Positions 18,838 through 28,083 of a stretch of DNA of 64,000 bases are shown in pieces. Location: positions 62,001 through 126,000 of the forward strand of contig NZ_JONK01000007.1 in NCBI RefSeq assembly GCF_000711885.1, read 5' to 3'. The stretch is from Chromobacterium haemolyticum DSM 19808 (lineage in GTDB: Bacteria; Pseudomonadota; Gammaproteobacteria; Burkholderiales; Chromobacteriaceae). The first letter of the stretch is position 1. Every line of letters begins with the position of its first letter. A model generated the notes under the pieces. That model had not been told where the DNA came from. It saw only the letters and a list, made by a program, of their open reading frames with translations, and ran no database searches. Both the position numbers and the translations under genes were made by a program.

Positions 18838-19569
18838 TCAGGCCGCTTTACGATGCTTCTTGAACCGGTAGGAATCGTTCCCCGTCTCCAGAATGTCGCA
18901 GTGGTGCGTCACCCGGTCCAGCAGCGCTGTCGTCATCTTCGCGTCGCCGAACATGCTCACCCATTCCCCGACGCTCAGGTTCGTCGTCACGATCAGGCTC
19001 GTCTTCTCGTACAGCTGGCTGATCAGGTGAAACAGCAGCGCGCCGCCTGATTCCGGAAACGGCAGGTAGCCCAGCTCGTCCAGGATCACCGCGTCCATCA
19101 GCATCAGTTGACGCGACAGGTTTCCGGCTTTGCCGGCCCGCTTTTCCTGCTCTAGCAAATTCACCAGATCCACCGCGTTATAGAACCGCACCCGCTTGCC
19201 CTGATGGATCGCCGCGACGCCCAGCGCCGTCGCCAGATGGGTTTTGCCCGTCCCGATTCCGCCCACCAGAATCAGGTTGCGCGCTTCCGCCAGGTAGTCG
19301 CCACTGGCCAACGCGGTCAAGCGTTCTTCCGGCAGTGGACTTTCCGCCCAGTCAAAGCCTGTCAGATCCCGGTGGTGCGGGAAACGCGCGGCTTTCATCT
19401 GGTAGCTCAGGCTGCGCGCTTGCCGGTCGGCCTGTTCCGCCTCCAGCAGTTGCAGCAGCATCGCCTCGCCGGTCAAGACCTGGCGGCGGGTTTCGGCCAT
19501 CAGCTTGCCCCAGGCGCTGGCCATCCGGTACAGCTTCAGCGCTTTCAGTTTGCTCAGGGGCTTAGTCAT
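18838..19569 (-). CDS. istB: IS21 helper ATPase IstB
   Basis: A 243-residue AAA+ ATPase with Walker [16 protein letters not shown] (about 107-121) and Walker [13 protein letters not shown]. The domain order and the C-terminal [20 protein letters not shown] segment are those of IstB, which assembles on target DNA and activates the IstA transposase. Its start overlaps the end of istA by eight bases. It appears intact although its partner is not. Confidence 0.92.
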   Translation of the reverse strand: MTKPLSKLKALKLYRMASAWGKLMAETRRQVLTGEAMLLQLLEAEQADRQARSLSYQMKAARFPHHRDLTGFDWAESPLPEERLTALASGDYLAEARNLILVGGIGTGKTHLATALGVAAIHQGKRVRFYNAVDLVNLLEQEKRAGKAGNLSRQLMLMDAVILDELGYLPFPESGGALLFHLISQLYEKTSLIVTTNLSVGEWVSMFGDAKMTTALLDRVTHHCDILETGNDSYRFKKHRKAA

Positions 19570-21051
19570 GGCAGCCCTCCAGCAACTGGTCGTAACGCGC
19601 GCAGTTCGCCGCCGGCGCTTCTTTCAGCTGCAAGTTCTCCAGCACGCTCAACGCTGCCGGACGGGCGGGTTCGGTCAGCCGGCGCAGCTCATTCAGAATG
19701 ATGAGCGCGCTGATCGCCTTGTGCTCCAGCGCCGCTGGCAGGCCACTTCCAGTGCTTCCAGGCCGGTTTCTCGCCCGATCAGCAGCAGATCGGCGAAGGC
19801 CCGATCGCCTTTGGCCTGTTTCATCAGCGTCTGGCACACGGTTTCAATCGCCGCCGGCAACACCCATTCGACGAAGGGCCGGCCATGCCGCAAGGCGACG
19901 GGCTTGGTTTGCAGGATCGGCACATAGTGCCAGGGTTCGCAGATCCACTGATCCCGTCCGAAGCGCCGGTCGTGGCGGGCGATCTCGGCGCCGTCGGCGA
20001 AGGCGCGGATCTGGCCGGTGCTGACGCGCACCGACACCACCTTGCCCGCCCATTGCGCCGGCACGCTGTAACGATTGCGCTCTATCGTCACCAGGCAGGT
20101 GCTGGAGACGCGCAGCGCCTGCTCCACATAGCTGTCGAACGGCATGGCGATGGGCGTCAGCTGCTGCCGCTCGTCTGTCCAGGCTGCGGCCACCGTCACC
20201 GGCTGGTGCGGATGTTAGCGTTGCCCCAGTTCGCGGCAGCGTTGTGCCAGATGGGCATTGAGCGCCGCGAAGTCGGCAAAGCGCGGGGGCGGCGTGAACA
20301 GTCATTCCCGGATATTGCCGACCTGATTCTCCACTTGCCCTTTCTCCCAGCCCGCAGCCGGCGTGCAAGCTACCGGCTCGAACAGGTAGTGATTGGCCAA
20401 AGCGAGGTGGCGACTGCTGAAACGGCGGGACTTGCCGGCAAAGATCGCATCCACCCCCGTCTTGAGGTTGTCATAGATCACCTTGCGCGGCGCGCTGCCA
20501 AAGAAGGCGAAAGCCTTAACGTGGGCGTCCAGCACCATTTCCTGGGTCTCACGCGGATAGGCGATGACGAAAGGCTGGCGGCTATAGGCCAGGCGGAAGT
20601 GCGCCAGCTTGATGGTCTGGGGGATGCCGCCGAGCACGACGTGTTCGTAGCTCCAGTCGAATTGGCAAACCTCGCCGGGCGCGAAGAGCAGCGGGACGAA
20701 AGCCTGCTTCGGCGTAAGCGTGCCGGGCTGGGCAGCCTTCCAGGCTTTGACGTGGTGCTGGATGCTGTCGTAGGCGCCCATGTACCCCTCGGCCTGCAGG
20801 CATTCGAACAAACGGCGGGCGGTGCGGCGCTGAGCCTTGGGGAGCAGGCTGTCGAGCTCGAGCCAGGCGTTCAGCGTCGGCATGAAGGCGCCGAGCCTGG
20901 GATGGTGCGGCTGGCGCTGATATTGCGGGGCTTCGGTGGTCTTGAGGTATTTTTTGACGGTGTTGCGGGAGAGGTTGAGGGAGCGGGCAACAGCGCTGAT
21001 GCTCTCGTTGCCCACCAGGTGACGGCGTCGGATCTTGCCGATGGTTTCCAT
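19562..21051 (-). pseudogene. istA: IS21 transposase istA, broken
   Basis: The gene can be followed from METIGKIRRRHLVGNE at 21051. The N-terminal helix-turn-helix (VARSLNLSRNTVKKYL) and DDE core (CQFDWSYEHVVL, KVIYDNLKTGV, WEKGQVENQVGNIRE) are present. A TGA at 20302, where a Trp would be expected after NIRE, and a second in-frame stop near 20218 interrupt it. The frame resumes at about 20199 (MTVAAAWTDERQQL) and shifts again near 19740 before the final [13 protein letters not shown]-like end. IstA is the transposase of the element, so this copy is inactive. Confidence 0.88.
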
Positions 21052-21420
21052 GCAAATCACTCCAGGTTTGCCCTCGCCAAAAAAGACGAAGTGTGGCACA
21101 TGCCCGGGGTGGTCAAAATTGGACGCTGTTTACCCCGGGAACCTGGTCACTTTTGCACGCTGTTTAACAGCGGTATTGGCCAGGGAGATGGCGAGGCGAC
21201 GTTCGCCGACAGTCATCCACATATGCAATTCCTACGTTTTATTGGTTGCCTGCGCGGAGCTAGGTGCGGCAAAGGGCGCCGCTGGACTGGCCGCGTGGGC
21301 GGCATGGCCTGCCGCTGCCAAGAAAGGCGGCAGTCCGCAGCGCAAAGCGGAGTGTTTGGGCTCCGTGCCGGCATCAAAGGTTTCGCTGTCACTGGATTAT
21401 CCTTGTAGTACGGGCATAGA

Positions 21421-22638
21421 TCAGGCGCTTTGCCGATCTTGCGCGCGCGAAGTCTGAAAAGTCAGGAAGGCGCCGGTCAGCAACACCACAGCACTCGCGA
21501 TGAAGGTACTTTGATAGCCACTGGTATCGAACAGCACCCCGCCAACGATTGAGCCCAGGGCGATGGCAAACTGGATGACGGCCACCATCAAGCCACCACC
21601 CGCCTCGGCATCGTGCGGCATAGCCTGTGCGATCCAGCTCCACCATCCCACAGGCGTCGCCGTCGCCATCAGTCCCCATAGTCCCAGCAGCACGGCGACC
21701 GGGACAACCCAGGCGCCAAGCGGAACCAATGCCACGGCGATCACCGACATGAGAACGGGGGTGGTAATGAGCGGAGCGTACAAGCCGCGCTTAAGAAGCG
21801 AACCGATGATCACTGTGCCAATGAAACCCGCGGCACCGATCATTAGCAGCAGGAGTGACAGAGTAGACACGCTGACGTGCGTCACCGTTTCTAGGAAGGG
21901 ACGCAGATAGGTGAAAAGCACGAACTGGCCCATGAAGAAGGCACCGCATCCGGCCATCCCGTAGGCGACGGTGCGCCTCCTGAGCACCTTGAACAAGTTG
22001 CCGGAGCTTGGTGAGCGTGCTTCTGTCTTCATGGGGGGCAACGTAATCCATTGCCAGGTTAGGGCGATCAGGGCTACGGGCACTAGGGCGAAGAAGGCGC
22101 TGCGCCATCCGATGGCGGCGCCCAGGTAGCTCCCCAGCGGCACGGCAATCACTGTCGCCAGGGCATTGCCACCATTGAAGATCGCCAGTGCCTTGGGCAC
22201 CTGGCTAGCTGGCACCAGGCGCATCGCCATGGCAGCGGACATCGACCAGAAGCCGCCGATCACTACGCCGATGAGCGCACGGCCGGTCATGTAGGTCAGG
22301 TAGTTCGGCGCCAGCGCGACAATTGCACCAGAGATGCCCATCAGGACGGTCAGGACCAGCAACAGCTTCTTGCGATCCATGGTGCCGGCCAGCGTCGAGA
22401 TCGACAGGCTGGTCAGCACCGCTAATGCGCCGGAGATCGCAATGCCTTGGCCAGCCATCCCTTCGGTGATCTGCAGGTCGCCGGCGATTGGCGTTAGCAG
22501 GCTGACGGGCATGAATTCGGAGGCCACGAGTGAGAACACACACAGCGACATGGCGAAGACGCCGCTCCAGTATGCGGGCCGATCACCAGTTTCGGTTGCA
22601 TTCTTCTCCACAGGGGTATCAGAGGTGTTGGGTGTCAT
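21421..22638 (-). CDS. MFS drug/metabolite exporter, DHA1 family (NepI-like)
   Basis: About 405 residues with twelve predicted membrane helices. The N-terminal half has the DHA1 pattern EFMPVSLLTPIAGDLQITEGMAGQ and the loop motif STLAGTMDRKKLL, followed by GRALIGVVIGGFWSMSAAMAMRLVP. This closely resembles the purine ribonucleoside exporter NepI as I remember it, especially GGFWSMSA and TPVGWWSWI. The physiological substrate is not shown by sequence. I chose ATG 22638 (MTPNTSDTPVEKN) over the longer frame to 22770, which adds a non-hydrophobic stretch. It is downstream of the hydrolase and dehydrogenase genes on the same strand. Confidence 0.88.
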   Translation of the reverse strand: MTPNTSDTPVEKNATETGDRPAYWSGVFAMSLCVFSLVASEFMPVSLLTPIAGDLQITEGMAGQGIAISGALAVLTSLSISTLAGTMDRKKLLLVLTVLMGISGAIVALAPNYLTYMTGRALIGVVIGGFWSMSAAMAMRLVPASQVPKALAIFNGGNALATVIAVPLGSYLGAAIGWRSAFFALVPVALIALTWQWITLPPMKTEARSPSSGNLFKVLRRRTVAYGMAGCGAFFMGQFVLFTYLRPFLETVTHVSVSTLSLLLLMIGAAGFIGTVIIGSLLKRGLYAPLITTPVLMSVIAVALVPLGAWVVPVAVLLGLWGLMATATPVGWWSWIAQAMPHDAEAGGGLMVAVIQFAIALGSIVGGVLFDTSGYQSTFIASAVVLLTGAFLTFQTSRAQDRQSA

Positions 22639-22845
22639 GAAGTTCTTCGTTATGTCCGATGCGCATAGGTATTCGCCCCGCGCGCCCACCTGGACAGGCA
22701 GAGAGAAGTAAATACAGTTGCAAATCAACGTGACCGGAGCACGGCCGAATCCTGGCCGGCTTCGGTTCATGCGATGGGTTTGCGCCGTCCAGCGCCGGGC
22801 CGGGAACGAATGGCGAGCCGTCCGGCCTGGTGCTACTTCAAGCCG

Positions 22846-24006
22846 TCATGCGGCGCGTGTCGAGGCCAGGTGTTGCGTGAAGAAGGTCATCATTTTGTCG
22901 AACGGGATCACGTCAACGCGGTCGTACAAATCCGTGTGGACGGCGCCCGGAATAATCATGAGCTCCTTCGGTTGCGCCGCAGCCGCATAGGCGGTTTCGC
23001 TGAAGTAGCGTGAGTGAGCCTTTTCGCCATGAATAAACAGGATCGGGCACGGGGAGATTTCCGCGATGTAGGTCAGGATCGGCATGTTCATGAATGACAG
23101 CGGCGTGGTCTGTGTCCAAGAGTTGCCTGAGTTGACCGCGCGCGCATGGTACCCGCGCGGCGTCCTGTAATAGTCGTGGTAGTCGACCAAGAACTGCGCT
23201 TCGCCACCCTTCAGTTCGTTGTAGGGCGGTTGGTAGGCTGGGGTCCCCTTTTTCGTATCCTGCCAACGCTGCAGGCTCAGCTGCTCCAGCATTTGCCTGC
23301 GCTGAGCGAGAGTCACGCTGTCGTTGTAGCCCTTGGACATGACGCGGGTCATGTCGTACATGGTGCAGGCCACAACGGCCTTGATGCGCTTGTCCACCGC
23401 CGCGGCATTCAATGCCATGCCGCCCCATCCGCAAATGCCGATGATGCCGATTCGCTCGCGGTTAACGTTTGGTTGCAGGCCAAGAAAATCCACCGCAGCG
23501 CTGAAGTCCTCGGTATTGATGTCTGGTGAGGCGACATTGCGCGGTTCGCCACTGCTTTCCCCGGTATAGGACGGATCGAAAGCCAGCGTGACAAATCCGC
23601 GTTCCGCCATGGTTTGCGCATAAAGTCCCGACGACTGCTCCTTCACAGCGCCAAAAGGACCGCCAACTGCAATTGCCGCAAGTTTGCCGCTGGTATTTTT
23701 CGGCCGGTACAAGTCTGCCGCCAGGGTGATACCGTAGCGATTTTTGAGGCTGACCTTCTGGTGGTCGACCTTATTGCTTTTGGCAAAGGTCTTATCCCAT
23801 TTATCGCTGAGTGGAATTTGTGACTGCGCGAACGCTTGATCCGCAGCAGCCATCCCAATGCTCAAGGCGGCGATCCCCGTGCCCGTTATTTTCAGCATGT
23901 TGCGGCGCCCCACATCGGGCTCATCTTGATGCGCAATTACGTTTCTAGTTTCAATGTGCTTGTCCATAGTGATTTTTCCAATTTGGTTAGATACTGAGTT
24001 TTTCAT
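22846..24006 (-). CDS. Tat-exported alpha/beta hydrolase
   Basis: A 386-residue protein. Residues 32-61 form a twin-arginine signal (GRRNMLKITGTGIAALSIG ending near AFA). The hydrolase fold follows with GGPFGAVKEQSSGLYAQTMA, the nucleophile region GICGWGG, in which Cys occupies the usual Ser position, and the late His in PGAVHTDLYD. This is the pattern of dienelactone-hydrolase-like proteins of the YcjY type; the substrate is unknown. GGAGAAG stands before ATG 24006. It lies 29 bases behind the alcohol dehydrogenase gene and is probably co-transcribed. Confidence 0.85.
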   Translation of the reverse strand: MKNSVSNQIGKITMDKHIETRNVIAHQDEPDVGRRNMLKITGTGIAALSIGMAAADQAFAQSQIPLSDKWDKTFAKSNKVDHQKVSLKNRYGITLAADLYRPKNTSGKLAAIAVGGPFGAVKEQSSGLYAQTMAERGFVTLAFDPSYTGESSGEPRNVASPDINTEDFSAAVDFLGLQPNVNRERIGIIGICGWGGMALNAAAVDKRIKAVVACTMYDMTRVMSKGYNDSVTLAQRRQMLEQLSLQRWQDTKKGTPAYQPPYNELKGGEAQFLVDYHDYYRTPRGYHARAVNSGNSWTQTTPLSFMNMPILTYIAEISPCPILFIHGEKAHSRYFSETAYAAAAQPKELMIIPGAVHTDLYDRVDVIPFDKMMTFFTQHLASTRAA

Positions 24007-24035
24007 CGCTGGCTTCTCCGTAAAGGGACCCTTGC

Positions 24036-25100
24036 TCAGGCGGCGAGGGTGGCGTTGTCAATCACGAAGCGGTACTTGACATCGCCTTTCAGCAATCGCT
24101 CGTAGGCACTGTTAATTTCATCGGCACGGATCAGTTCGATGTCGGAGACGATGGCGTGCTCGGCGCAGAAATCGAGCATTTCCTGTGTTTCCGGGATGCC
24201 ACCGATCATCGAGCCGGCAAGCGAGCGGCGCTTGAAAATCAGGTTGAAAACTTCTGGCGAAGGGTGTGGCGTGGCTGGTGCTCCAACCAGCGTCAGCGTG
24301 CCGTCTCGCTTCAACAGCGCGAGGTAGGCATTGAGGTCATGCGATGCCGCTACGGTATCGACGATCAGGTCGAAACTCTTGGCGTGCGCGGCCATCTCGT
24401 CGGTATTGCGAGAAACGATAACCTCGTCAGCGCCCAGCGCCTTTGCTGCCTCGCGTTTGGACTCGGAAGTGGTAAATGCCACGACGTGGGCGCCCATCGC
24501 ATGGGCGAGCTTGACGCCCATGTGGCCTAAGCCACCAATACCGACGATGCCAACCTTCTTGCCCGGCCCCGCTTTCCAGTGGCGAAGCGGGGAATATGTG
24601 GTAATGCCAGCGCACAACAGCGGGGCCACGGCGGCGAGCTGTTCTTCTGGATGACGAATGCGCAGCACGTAGCGTTCGTGTACAACGATCTTTTGCGAAT
24701 AGCCACCCATTGTCCAACCAGGTTCATCCGGCGTCGGGAAGTTGTAAGTACCGACCATGCTGTCGCAATAGTTTTCTTGGCCGGATTCGCACTCATCGCA
24801 GTGTTTACAGCTATCGACGATGCAGCCAATGCCGACGAGATCGCCTAACTTGAAACCCGTTACGTGTGGGCCGATAGCAGATACGCGACCAACGATTTCA
24901 TGACCGGGAACGCACGGAAATTGCGTGCCAGCCCATTCGGCCCGAACCTGATGCAAATCCGAATGGCAGATGCCGCAGTAGGCAATGTCAATCTGGACAT
25001 CGTGAGCCTCCGTTTCGCGACGGGCAATCTGCAAGGGCTCGAGAGGCTTGTCGCCTGCATAGGCGCCATAGGCATTTACTTTCACGGAGTACTCCTTCAA
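24036..25100 (-). CDS. Zinc-dependent alcohol dehydrogenase (YahK/cinnamyl type)
   Basis: A 354-residue medium-chain dehydrogenase. The catalytic zinc site is CGICHSDLHQ with GHE, and the structural zinc loop is CKHCDECESGQENYC. The cofactor fold carries GIGGLGHMGVKLAHAMGA. In this family it usually reduces aldehydes to alcohols with NADPH (YahK-like). The divergent AraC regulator and the co-directional hydrolase and exporter suggest an aldehyde or toxic-compound response, which is inference. Length and residues look complete. Confidence 0.92.
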   Translation of the reverse strand: MKEYSVKVNAYGAYAGDKPLEPLQIARRETEAHDVQIDIAYCGICHSDLHQVRAEWAGTQFPCVPGHEIVGRVSAIGPHVTGFKLGDLVGIGCIVDSCKHCDECESGQENYCDSMVGTYNFPTPDEPGWTMGGYSQKIVVHERYVLRIRHPEEQLAAVAPLLCAGITTYSPLRHWKAGPGKKVGIVGIGGLGHMGVKLAHAMGAHVVAFTTSESKREAAKALGADEVIVSRNTDEMAAHAKSFDLIVDTVAASHDLNAYLALLKRDGTLTLVGAPATPHPSPEVFNLIFKRRSLAGSMIGGIPETQEMLDFCAEHAIVSDIELIRADEINSAYERLLKGDVKYRFVIDNATLAA

Positions 25101-25319
25101 CCGTTATTGGAAATGAGCGTGCGGATTTGGGCTTCGGTAATGTCGCCAATCCAAAGGTCTTCACCTGCTTGCTCCCAGTGAACGTATTTTTCACCCTCCA
25201 CTCAGATTTTCGATAGCAAGATCCTGCCTGTTTCTTGCCTGATCCTCCGTCGCTACGGAGCGCCACGCGACACTCTGGGGGCATGCGGCGTATCATTGAT
25301 CCGTGGAAAATTTTGGGAG

Positions 25320-26261
25320 ATGCCAGTGTCTGTTCGAGACCAACTTGAGCGACACCCTGACCGGTCGCTAAGCGCCATGCACGCAGGTTTGGCCGATATC
25401 ATCGGAAGAAGGATTACAGGAGAAGGCGACTGCTCGACCTCGATCGAGAATCTCCTGTTTTTTCGGCGTGAGGAGCCTACCGAGCCCTGCGCATGCATGG
25501 TCGAACCAAGCATCGTTTTTGTCGTCCAGGGCTCTAAGCAACTACTGATTGGCGACCAATCGTTTGCCTACGACACCAAGCGTTTCTTGCTCAACTCGCT
25601 CGACGTTCCAGCCAGCTCACAGGTTCTCGACGCGAGCCCGGACCGGCCTTGTCTGGGCTTGGTGCTCAAGCTGGATTTGCGAGTTATGGCAGAGATCATT
25701 GCGCAAAGTGGCCTGGCACCACCACGCGATCGCGCTAACGAGGGAAGCACGGCTCTTGGCACGATGACGCCAGTGCTGCTGGAACCATTTGGTCGCCTGC
25801 TGGCTTTGCTTGATGAGCCAGGTGCGATTGCGGTGCTCGCGCCACTCATCGAACGGGAGATCCACTTCCGCTTGCTGACGAGCGACTTGGCTGCGCGCCT
25901 TTGGCAGATTGCATCGGTGGGCAGCCAGAGTCACCGAATCGCCAGGGCCATCCAGTGGCTGAGAGCAAATTATGCCCAGCCGCTGAGCATCGACGAACTC
26001 GCGACCCATGCACAAATGAGCGTATCGACCCTGCATCACCACTTCCGCTTGCTCACTGCAATGAGTCCCTTGCAGTACCAGAAATGGCTGCGCTTGAACG
26101 AAGCTAGGCGCTTGATGCTGAACGAGCGCCTCGACGCCGCTAGCGCGGCGTTCCACGTTGGCTACGAGAGCCCCTCACAATTCAGCCGTGAATACAGTCG
26201 TCTCTTTGGAGTGCCGCCCAAACGAGACATTGATGGATTGCGAGATAGGGCTATGAAGTAA
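25320..26261 (+). CDS. AraC-family transcriptional regulator
   Basis: About 313 residues: an N-terminal AraC-type sensing domain (about 35-190; CACMVEPSIVFVVQGSKQLL) and two C-terminal helix-turn-helix motifs (about 205-305; SIDELATHAQMSVSTLHHHF and AAFHVGYESPSQFSREYSRL). The N-domain pattern is like YqhC, which controls aldehyde reductases in Escherichia. It is read away from the dehydrogenase gene, and the 25101-25319 gap should hold both promoters. The frame opens with TTG at 25296; I prefer ATG 25320, with GTG 25326 behind GGGAG as an alternative. Confidence 0.9.
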   Translation: MPVSVRDQLERHPDRSLSAMHAGLADIIGRRITGEGDCSTSIENLLFFRREEPTEPCACMVEPSIVFVVQGSKQLLIGDQSFAYDTKRFLLNSLDVPASSQVLDASPDRPCLGLVLKLDLRVMAEIIAQSGLAPPRDRANEGSTALGTMTPVLLEPFGRLLALLDEPGAIAVLAPLIEREIHFRLLTSDLAARLWQIASVGSQSHRIARAIQWLRANYAQPLSIDELATHAQMSVSTLHHHFRLLTAMSPLQYQKWLRLNEARRLMLNERLDAASAAFHVGYESPSQFSREYSRLFGVPPKRDIDGLRDRAMK

Positions 26262-26443
26262 TAACCTTCACAGCAGGGCAAGTCTAGTGCAACTTTCTGG
26301 CCATGTTCGATGCAACTTGGTGATCTGAGGTGAAAGTTTTTGCACTCAACATAAACCGTCAGGGATTTGGTGCCATGCCCCTTCCCACCAAAGGCTTCCA
26401 ACCGTTTCGACCGAGGAGCACTTAGCAAAGATAACTGGCAGTG

Positions 26444-26675
26444 ATTCAACGCCGGGTGGCGGCACTCCCAGCTACAGCATGGCCGGTATGCTGAACCAGC
26501 AGTGTCAGAAGCGCGATGGATGGATCACGATCGGTATCGTGGTTCCAGATTGGACATGGTAGCCCAGCAGTTTGTCGTAGAAGGTGTGGAGCATGAAGCC
26601 GTTGGCGAATGCCTGTCGTACCATCCAGGAGGAGAGGATCTCTCTTGGTTGCGGCTGAGGGTGCATCGGCAGCAT
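26444..26675 (-). pseudogene. tniQ: TniQ N-terminal remnant (Tn402/Tn5053 type)
   Basis: Starting three bases after tniB, the reading MLPMHPQPQPREILSSWMVR and then ANGFMLHTFYDKLLGYH is a TniQ start: TniQ proteins open with P.HP.P..DE.LSSW. The frame then slips near 26550, and the continuation appears in another frame as IALLTLLVQHTGHA, ending at a stop near 26446. Normal TniQ has about 400 residues, so most is missing. TniQ is the target-site partner in Tn402-like transposition; this copy is dead. Confidence 0.7.
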
Positions 26676-26678
26676 GGT

Positions 26679-27563
26679 TTACGCATGGGCAGCCTGGCGG
26701 GTGCGGTCGCTGGGCGAGACGTAGCCACAGGCATTCAACGTCTCCGCGGTGAGCTGCTCCTCGCCCTGACGCAAGGCGTAAATCGCCGCTTGGTTCAGCA
26801 GCATCGACAGCTCGCCGATGGTGCCTTCTGACATGGCGAAGTTTTTGGCGTCCAGCATCGACTCGTGCAGGTTGGACGGCAGCGGCAGCACGCGCTCGAA
26901 CGACATCAGCAGCTGGCGGAACGCCTTGTCCATCTGCCACTTCGGTAGTATCTCCGGCAGGAAACGGTTCTGTATTTGTGGATCGACACTGACCGCGCGC
27001 AACAGATCGCCGATGCCACAGCCGACAATCGAAATCTGCAGCTCGTTACCCAGAAACTTGATCATGTTGAGGAACTGCTGCTGTTTCACCGATGAGCCGG
27101 CCAGCACGTTGTGCAGCTCGTCGATGATCAGCACCTTCAGCTGAATGCCGTGTAGCACGCGAATCACTTGGGCACGCTTGGCGTCGGTGGATGAGGTCGG
27201 CACGCTTTCGAACAGCGCGTTGAGGATGCCTGAATAAAAGCCGGGCTCACTGGGCGTAGGCGGTGCCTGGACGTAGATCACCGGCGCAATCATGTATTCG
27301 GCGCCGAGGTTTTCTTCCGCGGGGTGGCGTCGGGCGAAGTGTTGGATCAGTCGGGTCTTGCCGTTGTTGCTGCCACCGATCAACAGCATATTAGGCATAC
27401 GTGCCTCGCGGGGGTGATCGACCAGATCCTCCAGCTTGGCTAGGATGTCTTGAGCCCGCGGGTAGCCAATCCAGCGCGGCCGTTTCAGCCAGGTGATGCG
27501 GCTGGCCGCATCCAGTTCGACCTGCTCGGCCGTGCTGGGATGGAGATGAGGATATTTACTCAT
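26679..27563 (-). CDS. tniB: TniB transposition ATPase (Tn402/Tn5053 type)
   Basis: A 294-residue AAA ATPase with Walker A GGSNNGKTRLIQHF (about 63-72) and Walker B LIIDELHNVL (about 141-150). The start SKYPHLHPSTAEQVELD and the segment RPRWIGYPRAQDILAKLE are characteristic of TniB. It works with TniA and TniQ, but tniA is reduced to at most its last codons near 27564-27610 and tniQ is broken. It is therefore an open gene in a dead transposon. I find no Tn402-type terminal repeats around it. Confidence 0.88.
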   Translation of the reverse strand: MSKYPHLHPSTAEQVELDAASRITWLKRPRWIGYPRAQDILAKLEDLVDHPREARMPNMLLIGGSNNGKTRLIQHFARRHPAEENLGAEYMIAPVIYVQAPPTPSEPGFYSGILNALFESVPTSSTDAKRAQVIRVLHGIQLKVLIIDELHNVLAGSSVKQQQFLNMIKFLGNELQISIVGCGIGDLLRAVSVDPQIQNRFLPEILPKWQMDKAFRQLLMSFERVLPLPSNLHESMLDAKNFAMSEGTIGELSMLLNQAAIYALRQGEEQLTAETLNACGYVSPSDRTRQAAHA

Positions 27564-27649
27564 GATGGGGCTCCTTAGCCGACGACGTCCCCCTGACCTC
27601 CTCGCCCCCTGACATCGGGCTTCGACTTGCGGCTGCGACGACTGTACAC

Positions 27650-27899
27650 GAGTACGACCAGTCGTTATCCGTCGGCGCCGCCAACATGCCGCTCTCGTCT
27701 ACGGCGGCTGTTCGGGCCGGAAATCGGCATTTACGCCGCGCTGGCCTGCGTGGTCAGCTATCTGTGCTCGGGTTACACCGGCATATACAGAGTCCAGCGC
27801 GTGGGTTACCGCAAACATCGGACGCTCCCGGAAGGCATCCGACTGTCCGAATTGACGGAATTCCGCAAGACCGCGGCTGTGTCGACTCTCCACGATTGA
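27650..27899 (+). pseudogene. Fragment of a second ClcF fluoride transporter
   Basis: The translation LFGPEIGIYAALACVVSYL and then SGYTGIYRVQRVGYRKHR, PEGIRLSELTEFRKT matches the C-terminus of the clcF gene at 3815-5137 (LFGAEVGVYAAVACVVSYL and so on). Just upstream, in a shifted frame, VGAANMPLSST corresponds to AGAANTPIAST of the intact protein, so a short deletion shifted the frame. Only about the last 90 residues remain. It is followed by a DUF190 fragment, repeating the gene order of the intact operon. Confidence 0.8.
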
Positions 27900-27924
27900 T
27901 CGATGAACTCACAGGAATAGTCTC

Positions 27925-28047
27925 ATGAGCCAATTTTCCGCTCTGCGCCTCTATTTTCCGCTCGGTGCCAAGGCCAAGCCGACGCGACTCTGGCACCGCT
28001 TCGTCGCGCTAAGCATTAAACAGACGACGTTGTTCGGGCCGTTATAA
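27925..28047 (+). pseudogene. Truncated DUF190 gene start
   Basis: MSQFSALRLYFPLGAKAKPT and LWHRFVAL parallel the start of the intact DUF190 protein at 3469-3807 (MQNMTALRLYFPQSARVKPT, FWHHLSA). After FVAL the similarity stops at about 28011 and foreign sequence leads to a stop at 28047. ATG 27925 follows AGGAATAG, a preserved ribosome binding site. The break marks the boundary to the Tn3-family unit. Confidence 0.75.
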
Positions 28048-28083
28048 TCTGATTGAAATTGCACGCAAAGAAAGGGGTTCGCC

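Larger units (their letters stand above)
18782..21169 (-). mobile_element. IS21-family insertion sequence, transposase defective
   Basis: The element is about 2.4 kb and encodes istA then istB on the minus strand. Its left end carries two copies of CAGCGTCGAATTTTGACCA (18791 and 18816 region); its right end carries related copies read on the other strand (CAGCGTCCAATTTTGACCA and CAGCGTGCAAAAGTGACCA). Multiple terminal repeats are typical of IS21. The outer ends start with TG. istA is broken by two stop codons and a frameshift, so the copy can no longer move by itself, while istB is open. Confidence 0.85.

Noticed and set aside
19885-21408. A 507-codon plus-strand open frame over the IS21 element
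   Set aside because: It is antisense to istA and runs through the IS end; no recognisable protein features.
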